Part shown: positions 32,185 to 34,404 of the stretch, in pieces | Layout of the letters: every line of letters begins with the position of its first letter | Numbering within the stretch: position 1 is the stretch's first letter | NCBI GenBank assembly: GCA_937911045.1 | Contig: CALEPX010000084.1 | Span: forward strand, 1 to 34,404 | DNA length: 34,404 bases | DNA from: an uncultured Fretibacterium sp. | Lineage (GTDB): Bacteria; Synergistota; Synergistia; Synergistales; Aminobacteriaceae | Reading direction: 5' to 3' | Position numbers and translations under genes: made by a program | The notes under the pieces: model-generated | Told to the model about the DNA's origin: nothing | The model's input: the letters and a program-made list of their open reading frames with translations, nothing else | Database searches by the model: none

Positions 32185-32862
32185 TTGGGTCAAAAGGTTC
32201 ATCCTCATGGAATTAGACTCGGTATCGTCAAAACGTGGGACGCCAAATGGTACGCTGATCGTGATTTTGCAAAAAACCTTCACGAAGATATAAAAATTCG
32301 CCGTGAGCTCAAAAAGCAACTCATGCAGTCAAGCGTTTCCCGTATTGAAACCGAACGTTCTAAAAATCGCCTCAAACTTACTATTCATACTGCTAAGCCC
32401 GGTATGGTTATCGGTCGCGGCGGCGCAGGTATTGAAGATATTAAAAATCGTCTCAAGAAAATTACTGATAAACGTTTGGATATTAATATTGCGGAAATTC
32501 GCCAACCTGATTTAGATGCTACTTTGGTTGCCGAAAATATCGCCGCTCAACTTGAACGCCGTATTGCTTTTCGCCGTGCTATGAAACAGTCTGTAGGTCG
32601 TACAATGAGACTTGGCGCAAAAGGTATTAAAATTATGTGCAGTGGTCGTCTCGGCGGCGCAGAAATTGCTCGCAGTGAATCCTACCGCGAAGGTTCTATT
32701 CCACTTCATACACTCCGCGCTGATATTGATTACGGCTTTGCAGAGGCTAATACCACTTATGGCAGAATCGGTATCAAAGTTTGGATTTTTAAAGGCGAAA
32801 TTCTTCCTGAAAAGAAAGTTGCAAACAATGTGCAACCTGTTGAAGGGAGCGTTGATGAATAA
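32185..32862 (+). CDS. rpsC: 30S ribosomal protein S3
   Basis: 225 residues. GQKVHPHGIRLGIVKTWDAK begins the protein, the KH-domain GXXG reads GMVIGRGGAGIE (about residue 73), and the C-terminal domain has SGRLGGAEIARSE and GIKVWIFKGEILP. S3 lies at the mRNA entry tunnel. TTG start with GAGGAGGG upstream. Its stop overlaps the rplP start by one base. Confidence 0.97.
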   Translation: MGQKVHPHGIRLGIVKTWDAKWYADRDFAKNLHEDIKIRRELKKQLMQSSVSRIETERSKNRLKLTIHTAKPGMVIGRGGAGIEDIKNRLKKITDKRLDINIAEIRQPDLDATLVAENIAAQLERRIAFRRAMKQSVGRTMRLGAKGIKIMCSGRLGGAEIARSESYREGSIPLHTLRADIDYGFAEANTTYGRIGIKVWIFKGEILPEKKVANNVQPVEGSVDE

Positions 32863-33392
32863 TGTTAATGCCTAAACGTACCAAATACCGTAAACAATTT
32901 CGCGGTAAAATGAAAGGTAAAGCCAACAAAGGCAACCAAATTGCTCATGGTCAATATGGCTTAGTTGCACTTGAACCGGCGTGGATTACTAACCGTCAAA
33001 TTGAGGCGGCTCGTATTGCTATGACGCGTTATATCAGGCGCGGCGGACAAGTTTGGATTAAGATTTTCCCGGATAAACCGGTTACTGCTAAGCCGGCTGA
33101 AACTCGTATGGGCAGTGGTAAAGGGTCGCCGGAATATTGGGTCGCCGTTGTTAAACCGGGTCGCGTACTTTTTGAAATGGCGGGCGTTCCTCGTGAAGTT
33201 GCCGCTGAAGCTATGAGGCTTGCCGGGCATAAACTTCCTATCAAAACTAAATTCGTTGTTTCTGATCATCAAGGCGATGTTTTCGTTCCTGTCGTTGAAG
33301 AATCCGTTGCTGACGCTAAACGCGCCGCTCACAACGCTTTTGAGGAAGAAAAGGCGGCGGCTGAAGTTGAGAATGGCGGTGATTCTAAATGA
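32862..33392 (+). CDS. rplP: 50S ribosomal protein L16, C-terminally extended
   Basis: MLMPKRTKYRKQFRGKMKG is the canonical start; FGQ-like core HGQYGLVALEPAWITNRQIEAAR, GSGKGSPEYWVAVVKPGRVLFE and LAGHKLPIKTKFV complete L16 by about residue 137. The protein is 176 residues, roughly 30-40 longer than usual. The tail (FEEEKAAAEVENGGDSK) is acidic and Ala-rich and could be disordered. It overlaps rpmC by 4 nt (ATGA). The extension is in frame and without repeats, so it is probably real rather than a frameshift. Confidence 0.95.
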   Translation: MLMPKRTKYRKQFRGKMKGKANKGNQIAHGQYGLVALEPAWITNRQIEAARIAMTRYIRRGGQVWIKIFPDKPVTAKPAETRMGSGKGSPEYWVAVVKPGRVLFEMAGVPREVAAEAMRLAGHKLPIKTKFVVSDHQGDVFVPVVEESVADAKRAAHNAFEEEKAAAEVENGGDSK

Positions 33393-33574
33393 AACCTGCT
33401 GAAATTCGTGATCTCTCCAACGATGAAAAAGCTGAAAAACTTAAATCGCTTAAGGAAGAACTTTTCAATCTTCGTTTTCAACACGCTACAGGACAACTTG
33501 AAAATCCTATGAAAATTCGTGACGTTAAAAAGGATATTGCTCGTATTAAAACTATTCAAAGTCAAGTTAATTAA
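33389..33574 (+). CDS. rpmC: 50S ribosomal protein L29
   Basis: 61 residues. MKPAEIRDLSNDEKAEKL and LKEELFNLRFQHATGQL are the L29 hallmarks, followed by NPMKIRDVKKDIARIKT. The start overlaps rplP. The expected next gene, rpsQ, is missing. Instead, after 64 nt, the last 27 codons of another rpmC appear. Confidence 0.95.
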   Translation: MKPAEIRDLSNDEKAEKLKSLKEELFNLRFQHATGQLENPMKIRDVKKDIARIKTIQSQVN

Positions 33575-33638
33575 GTAATTAGCAGTTAGGAGTTAGGCTA
33601 TAAACTTTAATCTCCTAAAGAAGAAATTTTTAACTTCG
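33575..33638 (+). other. AT-rich spacer with TTAGGAGTTAGG repeat
   Basis: It holds AGTTAGGAGTTAGG (33584-33597), a short direct repeat of AGTTAGG, with CCTAA (33614-33618) able to pair with part of it. No ORF or clear terminator is visible. A join could lie within this spacer. Confidence 0.35.
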
Positions 33639-33719
33639 CAACTCGAAAATCCTATGAAAATTCGCGACGTTAAAAAGGATATTGCCCGTATCAAGACGAT
33701 ACAAGGTCAAATCGATTGA
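33639..33719 (+). pseudogene. Second, diverged 3' fragment of rpmC
   Basis: Codons 33639-33719 read QLENPMKIRDVKKDIARIKT and then IQGQID before TGA. They match the last 27 codons of rpmC (33494-33574) with 12 differences in 81 nt by my count, mostly synonymous. It has no start and no 5' two-thirds. The divergence excludes a recent copy of the neighbour and suggests rpmC from a related strain or species, perhaps the end of another S10 operon. Confidence 0.8.
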
Positions 33720-33883
33720 TCTAAATTTTTAAAATTTTGTTCAGAACTTTGAGCGAAAATTTCGACGTAAGAGCCTTTGTTAGCAACAGTGCCAGAAATA
33801 AAAAAATTATCGGCAAGATTTTTGATGAACGGACGAAATCCGACACCTTGCACGATACCGAAAATTTTAATGTTGTAAGTCAA
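33707..33883 (-). pseudogene. HypF-like acylphosphatase domain, truncated
   Basis: Reading from a TTG at 33883 (GAGGTG upstream; GTG 33892 is the alternative), about 58 residues carry IKIFGIVQGVGFRPFIKNLA and GTVANKGSYVEIF. The acylphosphatase Arg (GFRPF) and Asn (ANKG) are both present. The wording matches the N-terminal domain of HypF, the ~750-residue carbamoyltransferase that helps make the CN ligands of [NiFe] hydrogenases, better than free acylphosphatase. The frame stops inside the rpmC fragment, so the rest is missing at a join near 33720. Confidence 0.65.
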
Positions 33884-33926
33884 TTTAATCACCTCACAAA
33901 CATTTTATCACAGCGCAAAATTTTTG

Positions 33927-33935
33927 TGATATAAT
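33927..33935 (+). promoter_or_regulatory. Extended -10 upstream of the last gene
   Basis: TGATATAAT at 33927-33935, a TGn extended -10, lies 30 nt before the GTG of the edge gene. No -35 is obvious. The site also sits between divergent genes. Confidence 0.5.
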
Positions 33936-33964
33936 GCAGAAAATTTTTTGTGGAGGCGGTAAGT

Positions 33965-34404
33965 GTGGAAGAAAATTTTTACAAATACGGCTTAACAATA
34001 ATTTGGAGTTTGATAATGTTTGTTTGGTTTTTTCAAGCATTACCAAAATTTAAAAATTATATCAAGGAAAATGCTTTTGGTGATTATGAACAACCGAGAA
34101 CAGCCGCAACTTTTGGAGTTTTGGGAACTTTTATTGGAATTGCGGTAGGATTTTGTGAATCAGGAGTAGGAATTGCAGTGGGTGCTGCAATTACTGCTGC
34201 TGGAGGAATAGTCACATATGAATCGGCTACGGACGGATTATTAGTGGTAGATGTGTCCGATACTATTCCATTGGCTAAACTGGGTGTATCAACTGTTATT
34301 GATTTCAAAAAAGGTGAGGTAAATGCATATCCACATGTGGGATTGGGGATAGGATATACAGCTGGAGCCTGTGTTGCGGTGGGGAAGGTGGAAAACTATG
34401 AAAA
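33965..34404 (+). CDS. Unknown membrane protein, 3' end beyond window
   Basis: An open frame of 146 codons, without a stop, runs to the window edge. It starts at a GTG with GGAGG 9 nt upstream. The N-terminus has a hydrophobic helix at about residues 10-25 (TIIWSLIMFVWFF). A second, Gly/Ala-rich hydrophobic stretch lies at about 43-75 (ATFGVLGTFIGIAVGFCESG and onward). After that comes a soluble-looking part with VVDVSDTIPLAKLGVSTVID, where codon use stays normal. A third Gly-rich helix may begin at ~130. I recognise no family. The glycine pattern resembles small-channel or holin-like proteins only superficially. Confidence 0.65.
   Translation, partial: MEENFYKYGLTIIWSLIMFVWFFQALPKFKNYIKENAFGDYEQPRTAATFGVLGTFIGIAVGFCESGVGIAVGAAITAAGGIVTYESATDGLLVVDVSDTIPLAKLGVSTVIDFKKGEVNAYPHVGLGIGYTAGACVAVGKVENYE

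Noticed and set aside
1..34404. CRISPR arrays, tRNA, rRNA, insertion sequences or prophage
   Set aside because: Reading through the window I saw no regularly spaced repeats, cloverleaf, transposase motif or phage gene; the tandem repeats noted are too short and few.

Overview
The window looks like a mosaic of DNA from at least three bacterial backgrounds, most simply a chimeric metagenomic or single-cell assembly. (1) Positions 1-~920 are GC-rich and Bacteroidetes-like: a terminator, radC, and the first ~43 codons of upp, which stops abruptly. (2) Positions ~915-30463 are moderately AT-rich, with many TTG starts and typical SD sites. The gene content suggests an anaerobe; Synergistaceae-like is my best guess, from protein memory only. 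(3) Positions ~30583-33574 carry the S10 operon from rplB to rpmC with different codon habits (mostly aaa/gaa/cgt) and Negativicutes-like proteins. (4) Positions ~33575-34404 hold a second, diverged 3' piece of rpmC, a truncated hypF-like gene on the minus strand and a membrane-protein ORF that runs off the window.

Layout of the main block. It opens with a 5'-truncated GT8 glycosyltransferase. A YwrD-like gamma-glutamyltransferase, an aconitase-family hydratase and NADP-isocitrate dehydrogenase follow on the + strand; the last two form a citrate-to-2-oxoglutarate pair. Next are rsfS (minus), then ilvE-ispE (plus). A minus-strand run flgB-flgC-TM1266-like-hydE joins flagellar rod genes to [FeFe]-hydrogenase maturation. 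Two uncharacterised proteins (11947-12447 and 12619-13065) follow, then a nitroreductase-thpR-NIF3-like cluster, a membrane diguanylate cyclase and typA. A diaminopimelate/lysine operon by the N-acetyl route (dapA, dapB, dapH, N-acetyl-DAP deacetylase, lysC) ends at a strong terminator that it shares with a convergent Na+/solute symporter. The str operon (rpsL, rpsG, fusA, tuf) then runs directly into the S10 operon (rpsJ, rplC, rplD, rplW).

The genes are mostly housekeeping: translation, lysine and peptidoglycan precursor synthesis, isoprenoids, branched-chain amino acids and glutamate supply. I found no CRISPR array, prophage, insertion sequence, tRNA or rRNA, and no convincing new multi-gene system. 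The points most worth attention are the composition breaks, two RNA-structure candidates (upstream of icd and of rpsL), the flgBC-hydE arrangement and the unknown membrane ORF at the right edge.
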